Positions 9,756-18,077 of a stretch of DNA of 64,000 nucleotides are shown piece after piece. Numbering within the stretch: the first letter of the stretch is position 1; each line of letters starts with the position of its first letter. The translations under genes were made by a program, and so were the position numbers. The stretch comes from an uncultured Lachnospiraceae bacterium. GTDB taxonomy: Bacteria; Bacillota; Clostridia; Lachnospirales; Lachnospiraceae. Location of the stretch: assembly GCA_910584945.1 (NCBI GenBank), contig CAJUDY010000020.1, positions 1 to 64,000 of the forward strand, given 5' to 3'. The notes beneath the pieces were generated by a model, which worked only from the letters and a program-made list of their open reading frames with translations, was not told where the DNA came from and did not search any database.

Positions 9756-10676
9756 ATGAGAATTGTAATTGTAGGCGGAAATGGTTTTTTAGGAACTAGT
9801 TTTATTGAATACATGAAAGATAAAAATATAAAAATTTTGTGCTGTGATTTTTTGAAAAATAATAGAAATGATAAAAATGTTATATATGTTCCTATAAAAG
9901 AGGAATCAATGGATTTTTATAGAACCCTTTTAAAGAAAGATGATATTGTTATCATTTTAAAATGGAAAGGTGTTCCGGCTACTTATATGGATATGGGAAG
10001 AGAATTGGTTGAAAATAATATTGTTGGGACAATGGTATTGATAGAAGCTTGTGTAGAAAAGCAGGTTAAAAAAATTATTTTTGCATCTTCAGGAGGATCA
10101 ATATATGGAAATAGCTGTAAATTACCAATTAATGAAAAAGAAATTCCGGAGCCGATTAGCTTATATGCGGTTCAGAAACTGATGGTTGAGGATTATTTAG
10201 AGTATGTCAATCGTTTATATGAAATCAATACAATTATTCTTCGCATAGCTAATCCATATGGAAAAAAACAGAAACCTTTTGGTGGACAAGGAATTATTGC
10301 TACGTTTCTGGCAGGAAATCTTTTAGAACAAAAGGTTGAGATTTATGGTGATGGTAATTATGTAAGAGATTATATTTACATAGATGATTTGTCGGAATGT
10401 TTTTTTAAATGTTGTGAGGGAAAGATGAAAAGCGGAGTGTATAATGTTGGGAGCGGGAAAGGGACAAGTATTTTTGAAATATGTAAGATGATAGAACAAA
10501 TTACTGGTAAGAAGATGCAGTTTATTGAGCATGAAATTGGTAAAGGTCAGGTGACAAATAATGTCTTGGATTGTTCTAAGATAGAAAAAGAAATTGGTTG
10601 GAAATCATACACGAAACTTGAAAATGGAATTAAAAAAATGCTACCAGCTATACAAAACTGGTGCAGAAATAATTAG
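9756..10676 (+). CDS. NAD-dependent nucleotide-sugar epimerase/dehydratase
   Basis: 306 residues of extended-SDR type. It shows the dinucleotide motif GGNGFLG at residues 7-13, SSGGSIYG with the catalytic serine/threonine region, and Y137-x3-K141 (YAVQK). The C-terminal VRDYIYIDDLSE and YNVGSGKG are typical of the UDP-galactose/glucose epimerase group. It would make an activated sugar for the surrounding glycosyltransferases. Note that it has its own Rossmann fold, not the small module seen in its neighbours. The exact substrate (UDP-Glc, UDP-GlcNAc or a dTDP-sugar) is undetermined. Confidence 0.87.
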   Translation: MRIVIVGGNGFLGTSFIEYMKDKNIKILCCDFLKNNRNDKNVIYVPIKEESMDFYRTLLKKDDIVIILKWKGVPATYMDMGRELVENNIVGTMVLIEACVEKQVKKIIFASSGGSIYGNSCKLPINEKEIPEPISLYAVQKLMVEDYLEYVNRLYEINTIILRIANPYGKKQKPFGGQGIIATFLAGNLLEQKVEIYGDGNYVRDYIYIDDLSECFFKCCEGKMKSGVYNVGSGKGTSIFEICKMIEQITGKKMQFIEHEIGKGQVTNNVLDCSKIEKEIGWKSYTKLENGIKKMLPAIQNWCRNN

Positions 10677-10688
10677 AATGGATCAAAT

Positions 10689-11579
10689 ATGACGTATAAA
10701 GTTGTTCTCTGGGGAGTAGGAAGAATATACAACCGACTTTTTAATATATTAAAATATTTTGAATTAAAGAATGAGATAGAAATCGTTGCATTGACAGCAA
10801 CGAACATTCCAATGATAAAATATTTAGACGGATATCCGGTAAAGACACTAGATGAATTGGAAAAAATAGATTATGATCTTGTCATTATCTTAAATGATAT
10901 TCAGGAAAAAGAAATATTCAAGGCAGCTACAGAGTTGTATGGAATTCCTCAGGAAAAGTTAATCTTTTATCGTATTTTAGAACTCCCTAATTTTTGTTTA
11001 GATAAATATCTGGAATTAAAAAAAAGTAAGATAAGTATCATATCTAATAATTGTTGGGGAGGAGTAATTTATCATACATTAGGTATGGAGTGTTTATCTC
11101 CATTTAAAAATCTATATTTGGAAGATGCAGATTATCTTAAGTTGTTGAAAAATTTGAGATATTATTTAAGCTGTAAGCTTGAATTTAAGGAGTATGGCAT
11201 TGAAATTCATAGCAGAGAGACATATCCAATTATGTGTTTAAATGATATTACAATACATTGCAATCATTCAAAAACATATGAAGAAGCAGCTTTTAATTGG
11301 GAAAGAAGAGTAAAAAAAATAAATTGGGATAATATTTTTGTTGAAATGTATACAGAAAATAGATTTTTTGCATGTGAGTTTTCAAAATTAGATTGTTTTG
11401 AAAAAAAAGTATGTTTTGTTCCATTTGAAACAGAAAATGAAAATCAGATGCAATTAAAACCACTGAAGGAGGGGCAGGAGTTTTATCAGGTTGTTAATGG
11501 TAATGCAGGTAATGCTGGACTAGCATATTTTCCATGGGAATTATTGGGATTATCAAAAAGATATAGATATATATGTTAA
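10689..11579 (+). CDS. Rossmann-like module fused to DUF1919 domain
   Basis: 296 residues. Residues 1-~105 are the shared module (VVLWGVGRIYNR, LVIILND). The C-terminal part reads ISIISNNCWGGVIYHTLG, then SPFKNLYLEDADYLKLL, the signature of DUF1919. DUF1919 proteins occur in exopolysaccharide clusters and have no firmly assigned activity; a transferase role is likely by context. Its IWG/LWGxGRIYN start resembles those of the products at 8340 and 11621, pointing to duplication of one module lineage. Confidence 0.78.
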   Translation: MTYKVVLWGVGRIYNRLFNILKYFELKNEIEIVALTATNIPMIKYLDGYPVKTLDELEKIDYDLVIILNDIQEKEIFKAATELYGIPQEKLIFYRILELPNFCLDKYLELKKSKISIISNNCWGGVIYHTLGMECLSPFKNLYLEDADYLKLLKNLRYYLSCKLEFKEYGIEIHSRETYPIMCLNDITIHCNHSKTYEEAAFNWERRVKKINWDNIFVEMYTENRFFACEFSKLDCFEKKVCFVPFETENENQMQLKPLKEGQEFYQVVNGNAGNAGLAYFPWELLGLSKRYRYIC

Positions 11580-11620
11580 TATTTTAGTGATTTACTTTCT
11601 TTATGAGAGGAGAATCTAAA

Positions 11621-13024
11621 ATGAAAATAATTATATGGGGATTAGGAGAAATCTATAATAGGTTTAAAGATAAACTGGTCGAAAATGATATTGTGTGTAT
11701 GGTAGATAACAATAGTGAAAGGAAAGTTGCTTATGGAGATAAAAGAGTAATATTTCCTTGCCAGTTGAATGATTATAAATACGATTATATTGTGATTTTC
11801 TCTTCAAAATATTATGAAGAAATTTCCTATCAACTGGTGATGGAATGGGGGATTGATTGCAAAAGGATCTTAAGATGGGAGTATTATTTAGAAAGTGAAG
11901 TCTTTGATTTTTTTACAATTCATAATATAATCAAAAAATATTGTAAATGGTTTCATGTAAGGGAAATATTGGATGTCGGCGGAGTACTCAGTAGAAAACA
12001 AATATTAAATATTGAAGAAGTTTATAATATAGATTTGTTGTATGATATAAATGAGAAAGCATTTTTGAATTGCTATAACTTTGTTTATAAGTCATATGAA
12101 GAGGTAAATAAAAAATACGATTTGCTTTTAATTGATGAAGTGGATTTGAAACGCTTATCGATTCAACGCTTACTGACATATACAGAAAAAATTTTAATTA
12201 TCATACCTTTTAATAAGCTAGAGGATTTACTTGAAGATAATGACCTAAAAATAGATTATGTTAATTTTTCTGGTTATTTATTTGGATATATAAGTAAAAA
12301 TAGTAAGAAAATAAAAATATTTGAGGTTACACATAAAGATTTCGTCCCTGTTAATGAATCCTCATACACTCCGATTCATGCCGGTTATAAAACAGGTTCT
12401 TCATTAGGGTTTATAGGAGATCATACGAAAAATCATATATCAGATTTAAATTCAAAAATTAATGAATGTACGGCATTATATTGGATATGGAAGAATACAG
12501 ATTACGACATACTGGGATTAAACCATTACAGGCGTTTTTTTAAGTCAGAGATTAATAGCTATATGCTCCAAAAAATGGAAATAGAGCTACTTATGGAGCA
12601 ATATGATATATTGGTGACTGAACCGAGTTATAATAAATATTCTTCTATTGAACAGGAATTAAAAAAGTCGGTGTGTGTGGATGCATACAAAGAAGTAAAG
12701 AAATGTCTCAATGAGATATTTGCTGCAATGAGACATGAAGAGAATATAGCATTTAGATATGTTTTTGAAGGACATATGATGCATCCATGTAATATGTTTA
12801 TAACTTCAAGAAAAATTTTAAATAAATATTGTAATTGGCTTTTTCCAATACTTTTCGAATTGATAGATAAAGTGACAATTAATGAGGGATGGGATATTTA
12901 CAGTAAACGTATAATTGGTTTTGCTGCTGAACGCTTGTTCACTGTGTGGCTTATTCAACAAAATTATAAAATGAAGGAGTTGTCTATTTTATTAGTAGGG
13001 GATGGCAGACCATTTGGTAAATAG
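11621..13024 (+). CDS. Rossmann-like module fused to DUF4422 glycosyltransferase-like domain (copy 1)
   Basis: Start ATG 11621 follows GAGAGGAG by eight bases; the ATG at 11603 overlaps that site and is unlikely. 467 residues. The N-terminal module has IIIWGLGEIYNR and VDNNSERK. The C-terminal ~240 residues are DUF4422: FEVTHKDF, YTPIHAGY, the acidic segment before LNHYRRFF, and HPCNMFI. DUF4422 proteins are found in capsule and teichoic-acid clusters and are regarded as probable glycosyltransferases. About 130 residues between the module and DUF4422 (LDVGGVLSRKQIL onward) are unassigned, possibly a degenerate methyltransferase-like fold. Confidence 0.8.
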   Translation: MKIIIWGLGEIYNRFKDKLVENDIVCMVDNNSERKVAYGDKRVIFPCQLNDYKYDYIVIFSSKYYEEISYQLVMEWGIDCKRILRWEYYLESEVFDFFTIHNIIKKYCKWFHVREILDVGGVLSRKQILNIEEVYNIDLLYDINEKAFLNCYNFVYKSYEEVNKKYDLLLIDEVDLKRLSIQRLLTYTEKILIIIPFNKLEDLLEDNDLKIDYVNFSGYLFGYISKNSKKIKIFEVTHKDFVPVNESSYTPIHAGYKTGSSLGFIGDHTKNHISDLNSKINECTALYWIWKNTDYDILGLNHYRRFFKSEINSYMLQKMEIELLMEQYDILVTEPSYNKYSSIEQELKKSVCVDAYKEVKKCLNEIFAAMRHEENIAFRYVFEGHMMHPCNMFITSRKILNKYCNWLFPILFELIDKVTINEGWDIYSKRIIGFAAERLFTVWLIQQNYKMKELSILLVGDGRPFGK

Positions 13025-13054
13025 AAAGATATGGACTGTGTATTTTAGAAAGAG

Positions 13055-14383
13055 GTGATTTATATTATAAATATATTTTTTAGAGAAAGCTATGATAAAG
13101 TTTTGAATGATCTGAATGATAGGAATTTTTATATATTTGGAAATACAACTTTTGCACAGATTTTTTATCTTTTTTGTAAAGAAAACCAGATAGAAAAAAA
13201 CATAAAAGCTTTTCTTGTTTCAGATATAAAAAAAGATAAAAGAAATAGGCATATTATCCATGGTATTCCTGTGCGAGATATAGAATGGTTAAAAAATGAA
13301 TCTGGTTGTAAAGATATTTTTTTCGCAGGAAAAGTAAAAACAGTAATAGACCAGATGCTCCCGCTGCTAAAAGACGTATATGATGGTAATTTATATTATG
13401 TCAGTGATTTTGTTCATACAATTATGTATTCAAGGTCTATGTATTTGGGATACGAGGATATTGTGAATAGATATTCTATATCTCAAGATTTATATGAAAC
13501 GGGATTGCTGAATTTAAAAGATATTCAAAGTAAGCAGTATTATAAGTATATGCCAAGGGTATCGGTAGGGTATTACCCGGATCATCGTATTTTTAATAAT
13601 AGTGTAAGATTAGATGAACTATATCGGCATCAACTGGGCGACTATAGTTGTTTTGAGAATATTGATGAACCACATGAAGTAATATATAAATGTAAAATTT
13701 ATATGTCAAAATCTCATTTTGATAAAGAATTGACAGAAGATTTTGATACACCATACACGGAAACAATTCAGGTTGGTGCAGACTTGACTGATCAGATAAT
13801 TGCAAAAATAAAAGATAACACAGGAATTAATATTTCTGTAAGAAACAAAGATTATTGCGAGATGTCCGCAGTTTACTGGGCATGGAAGAATGATGCAGAC
13901 AGTGACTATATAGGTTTTTGCCACTATCGACGGAGATTTGTTATAGATGAAAGCATAATCAATTACATAATGAATCATCAATATGAAGCTGTATATACAA
14001 TTCCAAAATTAACAGATGGTGGAATGAGAGAAGAATTTGTGGAAAGAAACTATTTTCTTACTCCAGAAGTCTGGAAATTAACAGGTGAGGTCATTGAGAA
14101 ATTATTTCCAGAATATAGTGATGCTTGGAAAGAATTTGGAAAATCATTCTTTCTTTTGTCATGTAATATGTTTATTATGCGCCGGGATATCTTTAACCAC
14201 TATTGTTCTTGGGTATTTGCAGTTCTTAAAGAAGTTGACGAGTATTATTTATTACAGGGAATACAATGTGATAATCGCTATTTGGGATATATTTCAGAAT
14301 GCCTGAATACAGTATATGTTATGAAGCATAAAAATACATTGAAAAAAGGATTTGTACAGCTAAAAATGCTTGATACAAAATAA
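13055..14383 (+). CDS. Rossmann-like module fused to DUF4422 glycosyltransferase-like domain (copy 2)
   Basis: About 440 residues. The N-terminal region (FYIFGNTTFAQIF, VSDIKKDK, GIPVRDIEWL) is a diverged copy of the shared module without the clean GxGxxG. The C-terminal DUF4422 domain has YKCKIYMSKSHFD, MSAVYWAWKN, FCHYRRRF and SCNMFIMRR. It follows copy 1 directly and the two are clearly paralogous. The start is uncertain: the only good ribosome-binding site (AGAAAGAGGTGA) overlaps the GTG at 13055, so initiation may be at the ATT at 13064 or nearby. Function: probable sugar transfer in the same polymer. Confidence 0.75.
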   Translation: MIYIINIFFRESYDKVLNDLNDRNFYIFGNTTFAQIFYLFCKENQIEKNIKAFLVSDIKKDKRNRHIIHGIPVRDIEWLKNESGCKDIFFAGKVKTVIDQMLPLLKDVYDGNLYYVSDFVHTIMYSRSMYLGYEDIVNRYSISQDLYETGLLNLKDIQSKQYYKYMPRVSVGYYPDHRIFNNSVRLDELYRHQLGDYSCFENIDEPHEVIYKCKIYMSKSHFDKELTEDFDTPYTETIQVGADLTDQIIAKIKDNTGINISVRNKDYCEMSAVYWAWKNDADSDYIGFCHYRRRFVIDESIINYIMNHQYEAVYTIPKLTDGGMREEFVERNYFLTPEVWKLTGEVIEKLFPEYSDAWKEFGKSFFLLSCNMFIMRRDIFNHYCSWVFAVLKEVDEYYLLQGIQCDNRYLGYISECLNTVYVMKHKNTLKKGFVQLKMLDTK

Positions 14384-14404
14384 AAATTTTAGAGGAGAAA
14401 ATAA

Positions 14405-14758
14405 ATGAAATATATTAAAACAGAAAAATTAGAAGAACTTGCGCAAAATCACAAACTGGATACGACACTTGTCATCTGGGGAGTAGGAGAACCAACAGGA
14501 GAGATCATCACATGGCTTAATAACAACGGTTATGGTCCGAATATAAAAATGGTTGTTGACAATTTCAAGTACAAGTTTTACAAAGAGTATCGGGAAATAC
14601 CAGTTATAGAGCCAGATAAACTGTTGAACTTAGAATCTGGAACATATACCATCTTGATGGCACTGGAGGATTGTGTGTGTGTGGGGGGGGGGTACTTAGG
14701 CAGCTTGGAGCGTATGGAATTTCTAAAGTATACAATGTGCGGAACTTACCTGGAATGA
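14405..14758 (+). CDS. Rossmann-like module, 5' part of a gene broken by a (TG)n-Gn tract
   Basis: 117 residues as read, with RBS AGAGGAG just upstream. It carries the module start (LVIWGVGEPTGE, VVDNFKYK, EIPVIEPDKLL) but loses frame in the repeat tract and stops at 14758. The lost part, QLGAYGI, which matches QLEQMGI in the product at 15666, continues in the frame of the downstream gene, one nucleotide away. So this and 14671-15636 were one gene. As printed the full protein is off; one extra G, two fewer G, or loss of one TG unit would restore a fusion of about 410 residues. A homopolymer base-calling error is the simplest alternative. Confidence 0.75.
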   Translation: MKYIKTEKLEELAQNHKLDTTLVIWGVGEPTGEIITWLNNNGYGPNIKMVVDNFKYKFYKEYREIPVIEPDKLLNLESGTYTILMALEDCVCVGGGYLGSLERMEFLKYTMCGTYLE

Positions 14759-15636
14759 AGGAAGATACTACTTTGTATCGATATGATTTGCCATATCATT
14801 TTACAAACCGAAGTCAGGGAAAAGATTATTTATGTTATATTTTAGCGGGTTATGAACCTGTTTTATGGAATAGTACGTTGGCACGAGTGGAAATTTTTCA
14901 ACATGAAAAGATAGATTATTGTATTGTTTCTTCGGGAAAATATGATAAGGATTTGGAGCAGATTGCCGAGAGGAATCACTGGTCTTATTTATATACAGAA
15001 CAAAACCAAGTATGCTATATACAAAATTTAGCGATAGAACTTCATCCGAATGCGAAATATATTTTTAAGATGGATGAAGATATTTTTATAGGAAAAAAAT
15101 TTTTTGAACAGATGATACTGGAATTCCATATGATTGAAGAGACAGGAGAGTATGAGATTGGATTTGCTGTACCAGTCGTTCCTTTGAATTGTTGTGGTTA
15201 TGTGTCTTATTTGAATATGATTGGCCGAAAAGAAGATTACGAAAAGAAGTTTGGCAGAGTTTACAGAAGCCGGTTTAGTGGGATATATCTGAATGAAGTG
15301 GCAAAATTTTTGTGGGATACCATAGACTCGTTTGACAATATGGCAGAGAGATTTCTTGAAAATAAAGAGAACCATATTTTGGGATGCTATTATAATATTG
15401 GCTGTATTATGTTTACGAGAAAACGATGGTATATGATGGGTAAATGGCCGGAAATACCCGGGGAAAGTGGAATGGGAAGGGATGAAAAGTTTATTTTTAA
15501 TGACAATATAGAAAAAGATATGCCCATTTATGAGATCGGTAGCGTGCTTGCGGGACATCTGGCATTCGGACCACAAAAACAGTACATGCTTCAATATTAT
15601 AAAAATCATTTTGAAAAATATGCAGTTAATAAGTAA
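14671..15636 (+). CDS. Probable glycosyltransferase domain, 3' part of the tract-split gene
   Basis: Open frame of ~321 residues from the repeat tract to 15636. After the end of the split module (QLGAYGISKVYNVRN), the body has features of a GT-A transferase: an early segment YILAGYEPVLWNSTLAR, then LHPNAKYIFKMDEDIFIG with a probable metal-binding DED near the middle, and GRDEKFIFND late. I could not place it in a numbered family. No convincing internal ribosome-binding site was seen, so its expression probably depends on the upstream frame or on slippage in the tract. It ends 30 bp before the four-domain gene. Confidence 0.7.
   Translation: MCVCGGGVLRQLGAYGISKVYNVRNLPGMKEDTTLYRYDLPYHFTNRSQGKDYLCYILAGYEPVLWNSTLARVEIFQHEKIDYCIVSSGKYDKDLEQIAERNHWSYLYTEQNQVCYIQNLAIELHPNAKYIFKMDEDIFIGKKFFEQMILEFHMIEETGEYEIGFAVPVVPLNCCGYVSYLNMIGRKEDYEKKFGRVYRSRFSGIYLNEVAKFLWDTIDSFDNMAERFLENKENHILGCYYNIGCIMFTRKRWYMMGKWPEIPGESGMGRDEKFIFNDNIEKDMPIYEIGSVLAGHLAFGPQKQYMLQYYKNHFEKYAVNK
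14672..14692 (+). repeat. (TG)6 plus G10 simple-sequence tract inside a coding region
   Basis: Six TG units run into ten consecutive G residues (14683-14692) inside the module-glycosyltransferase gene. Such tracts are classic sites of slipped-strand mispairing in surface-structure genes. G11, G8, or one TG fewer joins the two halves in frame, encoding a glycine-rich loop between a strand and helix of the module. At G10 the gene is off. No comparable tract was noticed elsewhere in the window. Confidence 0.85.
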
Positions 15637-15665
15637 GAGTCAAAAGAGATAACCGGAGGACAGTT

Positions 15666-18056
15666 ATGAAACCAAACTACAAAATGGAAAAAGCCATTGG
15701 AGAATATATAGATTGTCATGTGACAAATGATTTTTGTGATATTTTGTCGGAAGATGAGCGGTTGGAGGTGGCGTCTTATTTGAGTGAGCTTGCCAATGGG
15801 CTTTTCGGGTGGTATCCATTTGAAACTGATAAGACCATTTTGCAGATTGGAAGCTGGTTTGGAGCATTCACGGAAATGCTTAGTTTTCGTTGTCAAAATA
15901 TAACGATTGTGGAAGGTAACGCATACCGCGCGTGTATGACAGGGAAAAGACTTAAAAATATTGAGAATTTAGAGATTATTAATAAAGATATATTAGATTA
16001 TTGCAAAATCTGTGATGTACAGTTTGATTATATTATTTTAGCAGTAGATGAAAATGTGGATGAGATTCCGGATTTGGCTACTTATACTCAAATATTGGAA
16101 AGTGTTAAAGGCGTACTAAACAAAGAAGGAAAGCTTCTCTTTGCAGTGCCCAATCGCTTTGGTGTAAAATACCTTTGCGGAGTTCCGGACCCATATACAA
16201 AAATTCGATTTGATGGCATGACAGAGAATAATTCTGGTCTGTATCGTTTTGACAGGGAAGAACTGTTGAGTCTCGTAAAAGGACTGGGTTTTTCAGATGT
16301 TAAGATTTACTATCCGATGCCGGATCATCATCAAACGCAGCTTATTTATACAGATGATTTGCGACCAGCTTCAGATGTATGCGAAAGACTCCATGTGTAT
16401 CATTCTTATAAGACAGATCGTCTTATGGATGAATGGATATTAACCGGGCGGCTGGCAAAAAATGATGTGCTGTATGGCTTTACAAATTCTTTCCTGATAG
16501 AAGCAGGCAATACTCCCTGCAGTTCTGTGGTCTATTCCGCGCTCTCTGTGGAACGTGACAGGAGCAGGGCGTTTGCTACGAATATATATGACAATGAAAC
16601 GGTTGAAAAGATACCATTATATCCGGATGGACAGACTGGAATTCAACAACTTTTAAACAACACTTCCGAACTTTCCAGAAGAGGAATTCCTGTACTTTCA
16701 ATGGAAAAAAAAGACGGGCATGTTGTTATGAGACGGGTTTGCCAATTATCTTTTTTACGGTATTTAAAAGAGATTGCAGGAAGAGACAAAAGTTTGTTTG
16801 AGGATGGAATCAATAAGCTTTATCACTATATCCTATGCTCTTCGGAACATGTACCGGCTTCTCAGAATGCTATGGCAGAGTATGCGCCTGATCATGACTG
16901 GGGAGTGATTCTTAAAAAAGCTTATATAGAGATGATCCCGGTCAACAGTTTCTGGAATGATGGAGATATTTTATTTTATGATCAGGAATTTACAAAAGAA
17001 AACTGTCCGGCAAATTATGTCCTTTTCCGGGCATTGCGGGATATTTATACTTTTTCTCCGGAGATCGGGGAGATAATCTCTTTGGATGAGATGAAAAAGA
17101 AATACAGACTGACGGATACGTGGGAGTTTTATGAGGAGGAAGAGGAACGGTTTCAGACGGTGCTTCGCAGGCGTAATCTGTTCACTGGGTTTTACCCCTG
17201 GATTCAGCATTTGCACGAGACGGTGCAAGAGAATCGCCGCCAATTTGATGTATTGGAGACGGAAAAAGATTATGACTATTTTAACGCCATTTCTCATCTG
17301 GATGGTCGAAGGATTGTCTTATTTGGTGCCGGAAGGATGGCAGAGCATTATCTGAATCGGTATAGCAGAGAATATCCACCAATATATATAGTAGATAACA
17401 ATCCGGATAAATGGGGAAGTAAAAAGGATGGGATTGAAATCAAAGATCCAAAGGCGATACTTAAACTGATGCCAGGGGCATTTCGGGTTGTAATTACCAT
17501 GAGAGATTACGAATCGGTTGTTGCGCAGCTGGAACAGATGGGTATTGGTCCGGACAGTTATCGGATTTTTATCAGAGAAATGGATCAGCTGTTGGGCGGA
17601 AAGCTTGTGAATCCTATGTTGGATGGGAAATATAATATTGGTTACGTGACCGGGGTATTCGATTTGTTTCATATTGGCCACTTGAACTTGTTAAAGAATT
17701 GTAAATCTCGTTGTCATTACCTGGTTGCCGGGGTCTTGACGGATGAGCTGACCAAGCAGGATAAGCATAAGACACCGTTTATCCCTTTTGAAGAGCGGAT
17801 GGAGATTGTCCGTCAATGCAAGTATGTGGACAGAGTGATTCCAGTGGATTTCCACAACACGAATAAAGTGGATGCATGGAAAGAGTTAAAATATGGTTGC
17901 CTGTTTTCCGGAAGTGATCATGAAGGACAGCCTTATTGGACCTGGTTGCAGAGACAGCTACGAAGTCTTGGTTCTGAACTGGAATTTTTCCCTTATACGC
18001 AAAGTACCAGTTCTACGATGCTGCAGACAGCGATTCGGGAGGCAGCGGAAAAATAA
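15666..18056 (+). CDS. Four-domain protein: methyltransferase, kinase-like, Rossmann-like module, TagD-type cytidylyltransferase
   Basis: 796 residues. Residues ~55-220 form a class I SAM methyltransferase (ILQIGSWFGAFTEML, VPNRFGVKYLCG). Residues ~285-520 resemble a diverged kinase/phosphotransferase fold (FWNDGDILFYDQEF); this is the weakest call. Residues ~545-640 are the shared module (IVLFGAGRMAEHY, VDNNPDKWG). Residues ~656-796 are a nucleotidyltransferase of the glycerol-3-phosphate cytidylyltransferase type, with GVFDLFHIGHLNLL (HIGH at 669-672) and TQSTSST near the end. The last domain would make a CDP-activated polyol or alcohol, as in teichoic-acid synthesis. RBS GGAGGACAG precedes ATG. 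Base composition rises along the gene. Confidence 0.82.
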   Translation: MKPNYKMEKAIGEYIDCHVTNDFCDILSEDERLEVASYLSELANGLFGWYPFETDKTILQIGSWFGAFTEMLSFRCQNITIVEGNAYRACMTGKRLKNIENLEIINKDILDYCKICDVQFDYIILAVDENVDEIPDLATYTQILESVKGVLNKEGKLLFAVPNRFGVKYLCGVPDPYTKIRFDGMTENNSGLYRFDREELLSLVKGLGFSDVKIYYPMPDHHQTQLIYTDDLRPASDVCERLHVYHSYKTDRLMDEWILTGRLAKNDVLYGFTNSFLIEAGNTPCSSVVYSALSVERDRSRAFATNIYDNETVEKIPLYPDGQTGIQQLLNNTSELSRRGIPVLSMEKKDGHVVMRRVCQLSFLRYLKEIAGRDKSLFEDGINKLYHYILCSSEHVPASQNAMAEYAPDHDWGVILKKAYIEMIPVNSFWNDGDILFYDQEFTKENCPANYVLFRALRDIYTFSPEIGEIISLDEMKKKYRLTDTWEFYEEEEERFQTVLRRRNLFTGFYPWIQHLHETVQENRRQFDVLETEKDYDYFNAISHLDGRRIVLFGAGRMAEHYLNRYSREYPPIYIVDNNPDKWGSKKDGIEIKDPKAILKLMPGAFRVVITMRDYESVVAQLEQMGIGPDSYRIFIREMDQLLGGKLVNPMLDGKYNIGYVTGVFDLFHIGHLNLLKNCKSRCHYLVAGVLTDELTKQDKHKTPFIPFEERMEIVRQCKYVDRVIPVDFHNTNKVDAWKELKYGCLFSGSDHEGQPYWTWLQRQLRSLGSELEFFPYTQSTSSTMLQTAIREAAEK

Positions 18057-18077
18057 AAGAAAGTCAGAGGCATACAG

